From the NCBI GenBank assembly GCA_050949825.1, contig JBMNGL010000001.1:372001-436000 (forward strand): a stretch of DNA of 64,000 nucleotides. Reading direction: 5' to 3'. Numbering within the stretch: position 1 is the stretch's first letter; every line of letters begins with the position of its first letter. The notes under the pieces are model-generated. The model saw nothing but the letters and a program-made list of their open reading frames with translations, had not been told where the DNA came from and searched no databases. Position numbers and translations under genes: made by a program. This stretch comes from DTU019 sp050949825 (GTDB lineage: Bacteria > Bacillota > Syntrophomonadia > Syntrophomonadales > Syntrophomonadaceae). Shown here in pieces: positions 8,714 to 16,744 of the stretch.

Positions 8714-10150
8714 GTGGCTATCAAGATATCGGGACTGGCCAGTGGATTTGATACTGAAACCATCATAAAGGAAGCCATGCGGGGCGAGCGCCTGCGTGTG
8801 GATACTGTGCGCCAGCAAAGGCAGATTGTGGAATGGAAACGGGAACAGTACCGGGATGCCAACACCAGGTTCCTGGCCTTGCGCAGTTCCCTGCTCAATT
8901 TGAAACTGCAGGGCACCTTCGGCGCCAGGACCGTAACCTCTGCGGACCCGGCGGTATTGACGGCCACTGCCGGCAGCGGCGCGGTGGAAGGCAGCTTCAG
9001 CGTGGAAGTAGTCAACCTGTCCCGGGGCGCTAGCAAAGAAAGCACCCCGGTGCAGAACGATTATACCCATAGCGGGGCCGATGCCAGCTTTACCCTGACC
9101 GGGAAAAGCGGTTCTGCTGCTATCACGGTGCAAGCCGGGGATACCATCCCGGCCGTGGTGGCCAAAATCAATGCGCAGCAGAGCACGACCGGTATTAAAG
9201 CTACTTATGACGCCAATGTAAACAAGTTCTACCTGTTCACTGCCGGCACTGGCAGCGCCGCCAGGATAGAAATTGAGGATACCGATGGTTTCCTGGCCCA
9301 GGCCTTGAATGTGAACCTGGCTGCAGTTCAGGGAACAGATGCTGTCATAAGATTCAACGGCGGTCAGGAGCTGCAGTTTGCCTCGAATCAATTCACCTTT
9401 AACAACATCAACTTCAACCTCTTGAAAGCGGGGCAAACGGTCGATATCAACGTCAAACCGGACATCGACAGCGTTGTCGACAAGATTAAGGATTTCGTGG
9501 AGAAATACAATGCCGCCGTGGGACACATCTCCGAAAAACTCGGTGAGAAACGCTTTCGTGATTTTCTGCCTCTAAATGATGAACAAAAAGAGGCAATGAA
9601 GGAAAAAGAAATCGAAAAGTGGGAGGAAAAGGCCAAAAGCGGATTGTTGCGCAGTGATTCCACCCTTTACAGCATCTACAGCAAGATTCGTAACGAGGCC
9701 ATGGGAAGTGCTTCCAACCTGGATTCAGTTTATAAAAGCTTGAGTTCTATTGGCATAACCACCGGCGCCTGGCAGGACCAGGGCAAGCTTTATATTGATG
9801 AAGATAAACTCCGCGCTGCCTTAAGCCAGGACCTGGAGGGGATCATGAACCTTTTCACCAGGAGCGGCGAGGGTTCCGAGCAGGGCATTGCGGTGCGTCT
9901 CTATGATCAGGTCAATGCCGGCATGAAGCAGATTACCGGCACAGCCGGCGCAGTAACTTCCGGTGCGGACAACAGCAGCCTGGGCCGGGAACTCGATCGC
10001 ATCGACAAGCGCCTCGAAATCATGGAAAAACGCCTCCTCTCCATAGAGGACAAATACTACCGCCAGTTCACCGCCATGGAGCAGGCCATCCAACGCATGA
10101 ACACCCAGAGCCAGTGGCTCACCCAACAGTTTTCCAGCAACTCCAATTAA
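8714..10150 (+). CDS. fliD: Flagellar cap protein FliD (HAP2)
   Basis: 478 residues. The N-terminal signature (ISGLASGFDTETIIKEAM, residues 4-21) and C-terminal coiled coil (LEIMEKRLLSIEDKYYRQFTAME) are typical; the middle has beta-rich domains with a VQAGDTIPAVVAKIN motif. Family knowledge: a capping ring at the filament tip that folds flagellin on arrival. GTG 8714 follows GGAGGGAGG. It is placed between csrA and flagellin, whereas in Bacillus fliD follows hag. A terminator at 10424-10454 and a repeat island separate it from flagellin. Confidence 0.93.
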   Translation: MAIKISGLASGFDTETIIKEAMRGERLRVDTVRQQRQIVEWKREQYRDANTRFLALRSSLLNLKLQGTFGARTVTSADPAVLTATAGSGAVEGSFSVEVVNLSRGASKESTPVQNDYTHSGADASFTLTGKSGSAAITVQAGDTIPAVVAKINAQQSTTGIKATYDANVNKFYLFTAGTGSAARIEIEDTDGFLAQALNVNLAAVQGTDAVIRFNGGQELQFASNQFTFNNINFNLLKAGQTVDINVKPDIDSVVDKIKDFVEKYNAAVGHISEKLGEKRFRDFLPLNDEQKEAMKEKEIEKWEEKAKSGLLRSDSTLYSIYSKIRNEAMGSASNLDSVYKSLSSIGITTGAWQDQGKLYIDEDKLRAALSQDLEGIMNLFTRSGEGSEQGIAVRLYDQVNAGMKQITGTAGAVTSGADNSSLGRELDRIDKRLEIMEKRLLSIEDKYYRQFTAMEQAIQRMNTQSQWLTQQFSSNSN

Positions 10151-10154
10151 GATT

Positions 10155-10383
10155 CTCCTGCGAAAAGCAACAATTATGCATTCGACCGTATAATTAGACG
10201 CTGATTGCAGCCCCCCGGTTGTTGTCATCCTGAGGGCAAAGCCCATGTCATTCTGAGCGCAGCGAAGAATCTTTCGCGCAGCGAACAACTCCCGGGGGGA
10301 AGATCCTTCGCTCCGCTCAGGATGACAAAAAAAGGCTCAGGATAACAAAGAAAGGCTCAGGATAACAAAAAAGCTCAGAATAA
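10155..10383. repeat. Dispersed palindromic repeat island, copy A1
   Basis: The core is an inverted pair built on GTCATCCTGAGCG.AGCGAAGGATCTT and its complement, followed by two or three degenerate extra copies of the right end (GGCTCAGGATAACAAA). The left flank (10170-10207) is the reverse complement of sequence bordering copies at 13449-13500 and 43466-43512. Related copies: 13245-13375, 14617-15146, 43293-43380, 55820-56020. No coding frame is convincing. Confidence 0.85.
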
Positions 10384-10423
10384 CTACCGTGTTTAATAAC
10401 CCAATAAAAGCAATGAAACCCTG

Positions 10424-10454
10424 GCGGGGATCATAGGACGGTCCTCGCTTTCTT
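10424..10454 (+). terminator. Probable Rho-independent terminator after fliD
   Basis: A 7-base stem (GCGGGGA at 10424-10430 with TCCTCGC at 10442-10448, one G-T pair) is followed by TTTCTT. It lies after the repeat island and ends the fliW-csrA-fliD transcript before the flagellin promoter. Confidence 0.5.
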
Positions 10455-10561
10455 ATTGCCCTATAAGTCCTAAAAAACATAATATGGCTTAAAAAAGTCC
10501 GCCAAAAGCTAAATAATGCGAAAATATATGCTAAATTACCTAAATTGGTCTTAAATTATAG

Positions 10562-10589
10562 TAAATATTTCCTTCAATTATGACGATAC
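10562..10589 (+). promoter_or_regulatory. Candidate sigma-28 (FliA/SigD) promoter for flagellin
   Basis: TAAA at 10562-10565 and GACGATAC at 10582-10589 are 16 bases apart, close to the sigma-28 consensus TAAA-N15-GCCGATAA. It would give a leader of roughly 140 bases before the flagellin ATG. The region is AT-rich, so chance TAAA is common; the downstream CGATA element and the position make the case. Confidence 0.5.
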
Positions 10590-10687
10590 AATAATTGGAA
10601 CTATTTCATGCAAAGGGGGAGGTAAATCTAAACCGGGGAACCCACATACCTGACTAGCAAAACTGAGTTTCAAGAGTACTATGAAGC

Positions 10688-10724
10688 GGCCCGCAAGGAC
10701 GTGGGCCAGCAAAATTCAAGGAGG
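10688..10724 (+). promoter_or_regulatory. CsrA-type binding region in the flagellin leader
   Basis: A 7-base-pair hairpin (10688-10694 with 10701-10707, one G-T pair) displays a six-base loop AAGGAC, with GGA in the loop. The context GCAAGGACGT closely matches the CsrA consensus ACARGGAUGU. Eleven bases later the Shine-Dalgarno AAGGAGG (10718-10724) gives a second GGA, overlapping ribosome binding for ATG 10734. This two-site layout is the same as reported for the hag leader of Bacillus. CsrA and FliW are encoded 2 kb upstream. Confidence 0.75.
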
Positions 10725-10733
10725 AATTTTTAA

Positions 10734-12338
10734 ATGATTATCAACCACAATATCGCTTCACTAAACACCTACCGGCAGTTGTCTTCGAACAATGTACTGC
10801 AAAACAAATCACTGGAAAAACTGTCTTCCGGCTTGCGCATCAACCGCGCCGGCGACGACGCCGCCGGGCTGGCCATCTCCGAAAAAATGCGCGGCCAGAT
10901 TAGGGGCCTGGACCAGGCCTCCAGGAACGCTCAGGACGGAATTTCATTGATTCAAACCGCTGAAGGCGCCCTGAACGAAACCCACAGTATTCTGCAAAGA
11001 ATGAGAGAGTTGGCTGTACAGTCTTCCAACGACACCTATACTTCTGCTGATCGGTTTGAGATCCAAAAAGAAGTCGATCAATTGGCGGTGGAGATCACCC
11101 GAATTGCCAACAACACCGAATTCAATACCCAGAAGCTCTTGAATGGGGGCATTACAACCGCTGGCATCGGAGAAAATGTTTTCCAAATCGGCGCCAACGC
11201 CAACCAGAGTATCTCGATCAATGTCGGAGCCATGGATGCTAAAACACTGGGTGTCTCCAGGGATATCGTGGTTTCTGCCACCGGCACTGTTGGTGTTGAT
11301 GCTGACCTGGCCAGCGCCACCTTCAGCGGAACCTTCGGTAACGGGATTGTAAACGGCAATGTTGCGACCATCGCTTATACAGCTGCCGTACCCGGGGATG
11401 CCGGTTCTGTATCTGAAGTTACGGGTGCAAGTAATTTTGCTTCAGCTTCTTTAGCAGCTATTAATGCTGACACCTCCATGACTATTACGGTAGGTGCGAC
11501 AACATATACGATAGACAATGCAGCTCTGAAAAGCTGGGATAATGCAGTTGGACATCAGACCATTGGTGATGCCATGACCTTTTTGGGAGCGGCCAGTGAC
11601 GGGGGAACCGGCACGCTGGCAGATGTTGCGACTATTAGCAACAATGGCACCAATATCACTATTACCTTAAACAATCCCGGTGCTACAGCTCTCACAGTAA
11701 ATTATTCCGGTACCGATGCTGCGACTGTGGCTGGAGTCTTTGGTATGGCAAATGGCTTGACCGATACTGGTGATGCGGTTGTACAGGCTGCCAGCGCTCG
11801 TTACGATATTACCAGTTCGGTGGGCTTTTCCCAGACCGTTACCATCAGCGATCCTACTGCTACCAGCATTACTATCAGTTCCGGCAACTTTAGCGGCATG
11901 ACTCTGAATGCCGATGTAGGTAAGACCCTGGCTGATATTGATGGCGCAACCGTAACCATTGCTACCATCAGCAGTGTGTCCGCTGCCGCAACATTTTCCA
12001 ATGGAGCCCTGGTGGACGAAGCCGTGACCCTGGCGGGAATTGATGTATCTTCACATGCCGCCGCCAATACCGCCATAGATGTTGTTCAAGCGGCTATAAC
12101 CACCGTATCAGCCGAACGGTCTAAATTGGGTGCTTACCAGAACAGGTTGGAACATACCATCAACAACCTGCAGACCTCTTCTGAGAACTTGACTGCTTCC
12201 GAGTCCCGGATCCGCGACGTCGACATGGCCAAGGAAATGATGGAGTTCACCAAGATGAACATCCTGTCCCAGGCCGCCACCGCCATGCTGGCTCAGGCCA
12301 ACCAGACACCGCAAAATGTGCTGCAGTTGCTCAGATAA
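10734..12338 (+). CDS. fliC: Flagellin
   Basis: 534 residues, much longer than the roughly 275-300 of minimal Gram-positive flagellins. The conserved N-terminal D0/D1 part covers about 1-145 (MIINHNIASLNTYRQL, LSSGLRINRAGDDAAGLAIS) and the C-terminal D1/D0 part about 455-534 (SRIRDVDMAKEMMEFTK, NQTPQNVLQLLR). Between them lie about 310 residues of Thr/Ala/Gly/Ser-rich, Cys-free sequence that would form outer, surface-exposed domains. Expression is probably driven by sigma-28 and held by CsrA (see the sites upstream). A strong terminator follows, so it is a single-gene transcript. The frame is intact, unlike flgL and flaG. Confidence 0.96.
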   Translation: MIINHNIASLNTYRQLSSNNVLQNKSLEKLSSGLRINRAGDDAAGLAISEKMRGQIRGLDQASRNAQDGISLIQTAEGALNETHSILQRMRELAVQSSNDTYTSADRFEIQKEVDQLAVEITRIANNTEFNTQKLLNGGITTAGIGENVFQIGANANQSISINVGAMDAKTLGVSRDIVVSATGTVGVDADLASATFSGTFGNGIVNGNVATIAYTAAVPGDAGSVSEVTGASNFASASLAAINADTSMTITVGATTYTIDNAALKSWDNAVGHQTIGDAMTFLGAASDGGTGTLADVATISNNGTNITITLNNPGATALTVNYSGTDAATVAGVFGMANGLTDTGDAVVQAASARYDITSSVGFSQTVTISDPTATSITISSGNFSGMTLNADVGKTLADIDGATVTIATISSVSAAATFSNGALVDEAVTLAGIDVSSHAAANTAIDVVQAAITTVSAERSKLGAYQNRLEHTINNLQTSSENLTASESRIRDVDMAKEMMEFTKMNILSQAATAMLAQANQTPQNVLQLLR

Positions 12339-12357
12339 CATTTAAACTCCCCATACC

Positions 12358-12388
12358 GGGCTCTGGCCAACGCCAGAGCCCTTTTTTC
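12358..12388 (+). terminator. Rho-independent terminator of flagellin
   Basis: A perfect 10-base stem (GGGCTCTGGC / GCCAGAGCCC) with a 4-base loop is followed by a T run, 20 bases after the flagellin stop. Confidence 0.9.
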
Positions 12389-12728
12389 CCAAAAGGGTAC
12401 ATAAGGAAGGGGGAGATTCTCCGGTGTCCCCTCCAGAACTTCGTTGAAGTGAAGCGGGTTTGAGCGAGATAGACACCAGGGTGCGAATACCCCGGGATGT
12501 GGGAAAAACATCGATGCCCCTGCAAAAACCCTTATTTGATTAGATATAGGCAAATCCATGGTTAAGAAGAATTATCGTTGAAATGTCTCGTATTCCTACT
12601 TATTTCAACTGTTTTCTGCTCAGTGTCAATCAGAATGAATCAGCGTGATCTGCGTCCTATTATATCGAGTGTATTGTTTTTAAGAGCAGAATTAGCATCA
12701 AAATTACAATTACGGAGCTGAGGTATGG
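12389..12728. other. Non-coding spacer between flagellin and a small helical gene
   Basis: 340 bases without a convincing gene. Overlapping minus-strand frames exist at 12293-12559 but have no ribosome site and run into the flagellin terminator. Around 12634-12663 there is a piece related to the flanks of the dispersed repeats (AATCAGCGTGATCTGCGTC). GGAGCTGAGG at 12715-12724 is the ribosome site of the next gene. Confidence 0.5.
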
Positions 12729-13097
12729 ATGGATTATGAACTTAATTGGACCTGCGGGCCGCTGATCCTGGCAGAGACTATCCGGGAAGGTCTGGACTGC
12801 GTGGTGGCCCTGTTGCAGGATGATGAATATGCCGATTCCGCCAATGTGCTGGAAGAAGCCATACAGGGCATTGCGGCCATCGAAGGAGCACTTTATCCCC
12901 AGCTTCCCGACAAGAGCCGGGACTCAATGTCCGCCTATTCCCTTGAACTGCATCACGCCGTCGCTGCCGCTCAATCTTATTTCGCTAGCGGCCACTGGGA
13001 ACTGCTGGAACAACTGTGCCGCGATTGCCTGCTGCCCCGTTATGAAACCTGGCTCAACGAACTCTACCGCCTGCTCGCCCGGCACTGCTATTGCTAA
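12729..13097 (+). CDS. Small all-helical hypothetical protein
   Basis: 122 residues, acidic, predicted helical throughout, with no signal peptide or membrane segment; two cysteines at the extreme C-terminus (RHCYC). ATG 12729 is preceded by GGAGCTGAGG. I do not recognise a family. Size and helical, Leu-rich make-up resemble flagellar export chaperones, and it lies right after flagellin, so a flagellin-related role is possible but is only an inference. Confidence 0.6.
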   Translation: MDYELNWTCGPLILAETIREGLDCVVALLQDDEYADSANVLEEAIQGIAAIEGALYPQLPDKSRDSMSAYSLELHHAVAAAQSYFASGHWELLEQLCRDCLLPRYETWLNELYRLLARHCYC

Positions 13098-13147
13098 GGG
13101 GAAGCACAAGGGACGGCTGCATTTGTTATGCATGAAACAACTGTACC

Positions 13148-13217
13148 CGGGAGTGATAGGGGACGGGGTTGCTGTCAGCCTCAAGGCTGACAGCAACCCC
13201 GTCCCCTATCACTCCCG
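13148..13217. repeat. Perfect 33-base-pair hairpin
   Basis: Two exactly complementary 33-base arms (13148-13180 and 13185-13217) are separated by TCAA. The arms contain GGGGACGGGG / CCCCGTCCCC. Two other long perfect hairpins with GGGACG-type arms lie at 28766-28827 and 33981-34044. It could also stop transcription, but it has no T run. Confidence 0.9.
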
Positions 13218-13244
13218 CCCTATGTATTCTGGGTTCCTTTTTAT

Positions 13245-13500
13245 TGTCATCCTGAGCGCCTTTTTATTGTCATCCTGAGTGCCTTTTTATTGTCATCCTG
13301 AGCGCAGCGAAGGATCTTAACCGGGGGCAGTTCGCTACGCGAAAGATCCTTCGCTGCACTCAGGATGACAAAACCGGGGGGCTTGACAAAGAAGGGGTAA
13401 AGCCTCCGGGTCTGTTAAGAAGGGGCGTTCCCTGCTGCGCTAATAATAAATCAGCGTAATCTGCGTCAAATTATTTGGCGGATGCGTTATCATTCTTACC
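13245..13500. repeat. Dispersed palindromic repeat island, copy A2, with flank
   Basis: Three partial left ends (GTCATCCTGAG.GCCTTTTTATT, twice, then a full one) and a complementary right end (GATCCTTCGCTGCACTCAGGATGACA) form an inverted repeat to 13370. The flank at 13449-13500 (AATCAGCGTAATCTGCGTC, ATGCGTTATCATT) recurs at 43466-43512 and, inverted, at 10170-10207. Confidence 0.85.
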
Positions 13501-13511
13501 AGGGTGTATGC

Positions 13512-14575
13512 CTAAACTACCAGGTCAATCTGCTGCACGGTGCCTGCGGAGCCGTTTTCGCGGAGGAAGATGCTGCTTTGACGCACATAGCCCCGCGTCT
13601 TCATTGCTGCTGTTGGTGATGGTGAAAGGGGTGTCGATGTTTCCCAGCATGATGGCACCCACCCCGGCGTCGCTTACAGATATCAGCCTATCATTACCCT
13701 CTTCATCTTTGCTCCAGATTTTCAGGCGGGCATAAACCGAGTCGCCCTCGTCGATCCAGCCATTGCCGTCTTCATCGTAGAGAGCCAGCTCGGCGAAACC
13801 GTTGCCTGTAGAGGGGCCAAACAGCTCAGCTGCCGTTGTTGATGATGCCGTCGCCATTCTTATCCAGGGCCAGAAAGCCGCTGCCCGGTCTCACAAAGGC
13901 AATCTGTTCCAGAATGCCGTCGCTGTTCAAGTCAAAAGCGTAGCTCCGCTGGGTTAATGAGGCTGCATGGCCCTGATAATTGATCACCAGCGGGTCCACC
14001 GCTTTGGCGTCGCCGGCCCGAAAATGGATCTCGCTCTGGACGGTAAATTCACGGCTCATGGTGAGCTGCAGGGAGATATTGATTTCCTGCCCATCGGCGG
14101 TTTTTACTATGCCCCGGGCCTGAAAGCTGGTCTGCTCGGCTTCATGATAATAGGAGCGGGCGTCATACCTCAATCCCCAGCCAAACCGGGCTGGAGCCGG
14201 CTGCCCCCCATTTGCCGAGCCGGGTAATTTGAGATTGCCTGGCTGCCGGGTTTTCAATTCTTTGGGGAGCACAAAGCGGAACCTTTTCCCGGTCAACTTC
14301 TCCAGAAGCATTTGCACTAAGGTGAGCTTCAGCTTATCCTCCATACTTAATTGCAGGAGGCTATCTTCATCCTCGCCGCCCTGCACCTGGCCGGCCTCTG
14401 CAGCCGCGGTGGAAATCTCCACCCGGTCCGGGGCGGGCCGCATTGCTGCCGGACTGCTGGTCAAGGACGCTGCTGGCCGCGGATCAACCCACTGCTGCAG
14501 CCGTTCCTCATTAATGCTCTGCTCCTGGTAACTGCGCCGGGACATCATGGTTATTTCACTACTGGCGATTATCAT
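13512..14575 (-). pseudogene. EF-hand/Ca-binding-type protein, two frameshifts
   Basis: The gene reads right to left from ATG 14575, with AGGAGG at 14584-14589. Reassembled, it is about 353 residues: a polar Ala/Pro-rich N-terminus, a beta-rich middle (LQLTMSREFTVQSEIHF), then short Ca-binding-like loops (DLNSDGILE, DKNGDGIINNG, DEDGNGWIDEGD) and a conserved-looking end (SSIFLRENGSAGTVQQIDLVV). An extra T after AGC near 13830 makes an early stop at 13826; an extra G in a GGGG run near 13590 shifts the last 25 or so residues. Removing both bases leaves exactly 354 codons. It is the only minus-strand gene in the window and lies inside the flagellar block. Function unknown; Ca binding is inferred from the loops. 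Confidence 0.7.
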
Positions 14576-14616
14576 GTGGCTAACCTCCTTTACAAGCAGG
14601 ATTGGTTTTAGCGGAT

Positions 14617-15146
14617 AAGATCCTTCGCTTCGCTCAGGATGACAAAAAAGGGGCTCAGGATGACAAAAAGCTCTAACGATGACAAAACCGGGGGGCTTTC
14701 CTTCGGGCGTAGCTCTCAGGGTAACAAAACCGGGCTCAGGACGACAAAAAGGGTTCAGGATAACTCCAGATGGCAGCGCCCTGTCATTCTGAGCGCACCC
14801 CCCCCTGTCATTCTGAGCGCAGCGAAGAATCTTTCGCGAAGCGAACAACTCCCGGGGGAAGATCCTTCGCTCCGCTCAGGATGACAAAAAAAGGGCTCAG
14901 GATGACAAAACCGGGGCTCAGGACGACAAGAAAAGGGTTCAGGATGACACCAGATGGCAGCGCCCTGTGATTCTGGGCGCGCACCCCCCCCCTGTGATTC
15001 TGGGCGCGCACCCCCCCCTGTGATTCTGAGCGCACCCCCCCCTGTCATTCTGAGCGCAGCGAAGAATCTTTCGCGAAGCGAACAACTCCCGGGGGAAGAT
15101 CCTTCGCTCCGCTCAGGATGACAAAAATAGGGCTCAGGATGACAAG
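14617..15146. repeat. Large composite of palindromic repeats, copy A3
   Basis: About 530 bases made of at least two full inverted units (GTCATTCTGAGCGCAGCGAAGAATCTTTCGCGAAGCGAA split around CCCGGG, with AAGATCCTTCGCTCCGCTCAGGATGACA) plus many extra right ends (GGGCTCAGGATGACAAAA, GGTTCAGGATAAC) and C-rich tandem pieces (CTGTGATTCTGGGCGCGCACCCCCCC). The two full units, near 14800-14890 and 15040-15125, are nearly identical, which suggests recent duplication. It separates the minus-strand gene from flaG. Long open frames across it are repeat translations, not genes. Confidence 0.9.
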
Positions 15147-15414
15147 GGGTGGATTTCTGCTGCGGAGTATTGTTCATCACTGCCGCCAGAGAACCGGTTC
15201 TGTGCCCATCGGTTCTGTGCCCATAATTAATACAAACCGGGACTATTGGCTAAAATTATACTATATTAATATTATCGTAGGCCTAAAGACACACCTTGAG
15301 CCGGTAAATCCTGAGCTTGAGGGGCCTTGCAAGCAGTATTATAGCCATTTAAGCTTTTGTGCAAAAATCACGATAAATTTCATTAAACTCAAGGAGCAAG
15401 GAGGCGCAAATTCT

Positions 15415-15773
15415 ATGAGGGTCGAAGCCAACAAGATGACCCTGGACTATCGTCCGAGCCAAGGTGAGATAGCACGCAAGGCTCCCGAAACACGCGGCCT
15501 CCAGAACGGAAGAAATCGCCGAATCGGGGAAGGCCCCCATCGACGGAGCCGAATTAAAGCGAGGCAATCAATGAATTAAACCGATTTTTTTCTTTTTACC
15601 GCCTGCAGTTTACGGTGCATGAAGCCAGCGGCCGCTACCAGGTTAAAATGGTTGATGAAAATACCCGGGAGGTGATTCGGGAATGGCCTGCAGACACTAT
15701 CCTGGCGATTTCTGCCCGCTTCAAGGAATTGCTCGAAGAAGATCTGGGCATCTTGCTGGATACCCGTATTTAG
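15415..15773 (+). pseudogene. flaG: Flagellar protein FlaG, two frameshifts
   Basis: ATG 15415 follows AAGGAGGCG. The true C-terminal FlaG domain (FYRLQFTVHEASGRYQVKM, TREVIREWPADTILAI) is in the third frame and ends at the TAG at 15771. Two single extra bases, one near 15501-15505 (CAG-A-ACGGAA) and one near 15563-15566 (AAG-C-GAGGCA), account for the shifts; without them the gene has 119 codons including the stop, normal for FlaG. Family knowledge: FlaG affects filament length in some species. fliS follows 50 bases later. The spacer 15147-15414 holds nothing else I recognise. Confidence 0.8.
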
Positions 15774-15824
15774 AAAACATTTCTTCAACAACCGCAAGTC
15801 ATTATTCAGGTTTAGGAGGGGAAA

Positions 15825-16247
15825 ATGCAGGAAAATCTTATGATGTATGAGAAATATAAAAAGACCAGTGTGGAGACCTCCTCCCCGGGGAAGCTTCTCC
15901 TTATGCTTTATGACGGCGCCATCAAGAGGGTCGAGGCAGCCATGGCGGATATTGGTGAGCAGCGTATTGCTGAAGCACATGGGCATATTGTCAAAGCCCA
16001 GGACATTGTCCTGGAATTGCGCAACACCTTGAACATGGAATACAGCATAGCGGAATCCCTGTGGCAGCTTTATGATTTCTTATATACGCAGCTGGTCGAG
16101 GCCAACATCCATAAGGATAGGCAGCAATTGGAACAAGTTCTGTCATTTCTGACCGAGCTGCGCGAAACCTGGCAAGAGGCTCTCCGCCAGGCCGGGCCGA
16201 CCGGAGCCATGTCGGAACAGATGCGTTTTATCAATATAACCGGCTAG
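15825..16247 (+). CDS. fliS: Flagellin export chaperone FliS
   Basis: 140 residues. The family pattern is plain: YEKYKKTSVETSSPGKLLLMLYDGAIKRVE (quoted here only as landmarks YEKYKK, SPGKLLLMLYDGAI near residues 6-33) and a helical remainder. Family knowledge: FliS binds the flagellin C-terminus and prevents premature polymerisation. ATG 15825 follows AGGAGGGG. It heads a three-gene run with two small helical proteins. Confidence 0.93.
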   Translation: MQENLMMYEKYKKTSVETSSPGKLLLMLYDGAIKRVEAAMADIGEQRIAEAHGHIVKAQDIVLELRNTLNMEYSIAESLWQLYDFLYTQLVEANIHKDRQQLEQVLSFLTELRETWQEALRQAGPTGAMSEQMRFINITG

Positions 16248-16264
16248 ACCGGTGTGGAGATCAT

Positions 16265-16705
16265 ATGAATAACACCATCACCCATATCCGTCTCCTCAGA
16301 CAATATTTTGCTGATCTGGAGCTGATTGCTCAGCAACAGGCGGATCTGCTGGGTGCTGCCCATACCGATCAGGCTGATAATACCATCGCTCAACTGATGA
16401 GTTTAATTGAACAACGCCAGCAGATCATGAACCAAATTGATGCTCTTCGGGTGCTGCATAAACAGGCAGAGCCGGCCCTACAGGATGCGGCTCTATTTGC
16501 TGCTGTTAGGAATGAAGAAGCGGCCATAAGGGCCAGCATCACCGCCATTCAAGCCCATGATGAGGCCTGCCGGGATACCCTGCGGCGGTTTTTGCAGATG
16601 GCAGGGGCCCAGTTGGGCCAGGCCCGTAAGAACATACAGGCCCTAAAATACTATACCGGGTCAAGCGAGCCTGCAGATGCGCACTTCTTTGACCGCCATA
16701 AATAA
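16265..16705 (+). CDS. FliT/FlgN-like helical flagellar protein
   Basis: 146 residues, wholly helical, rich in Ala, Gln and Leu, without membrane segments. It follows fliS by 17 bases, the usual place of FliT in Bacillus. Sequence similarity to FliT is too weak to be certain by eye. It may serve as an export chaperone or be a diverged FlgN-type protein like the next gene. Confidence 0.65.
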   Translation: MNNTITHIRLLRQYFADLELIAQQQADLLGAAHTDQADNTIAQLMSLIEQRQQIMNQIDALRVLHKQAEPALQDAALFAAVRNEEAAIRASITAIQAHDEACRDTLRRFLQMAGAQLGQARKNIQALKYYTGSSEPADAHFFDRHK

Positions 16706-16744
16706 AACGGCCGTCGATGTTCATATACGATGGGGGAGATTTAT

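Noticed and set aside
14755..15180. Open frames on both strands with repeating peptides
   Set aside because: They are translations of the palindromic repeat family, not genes.
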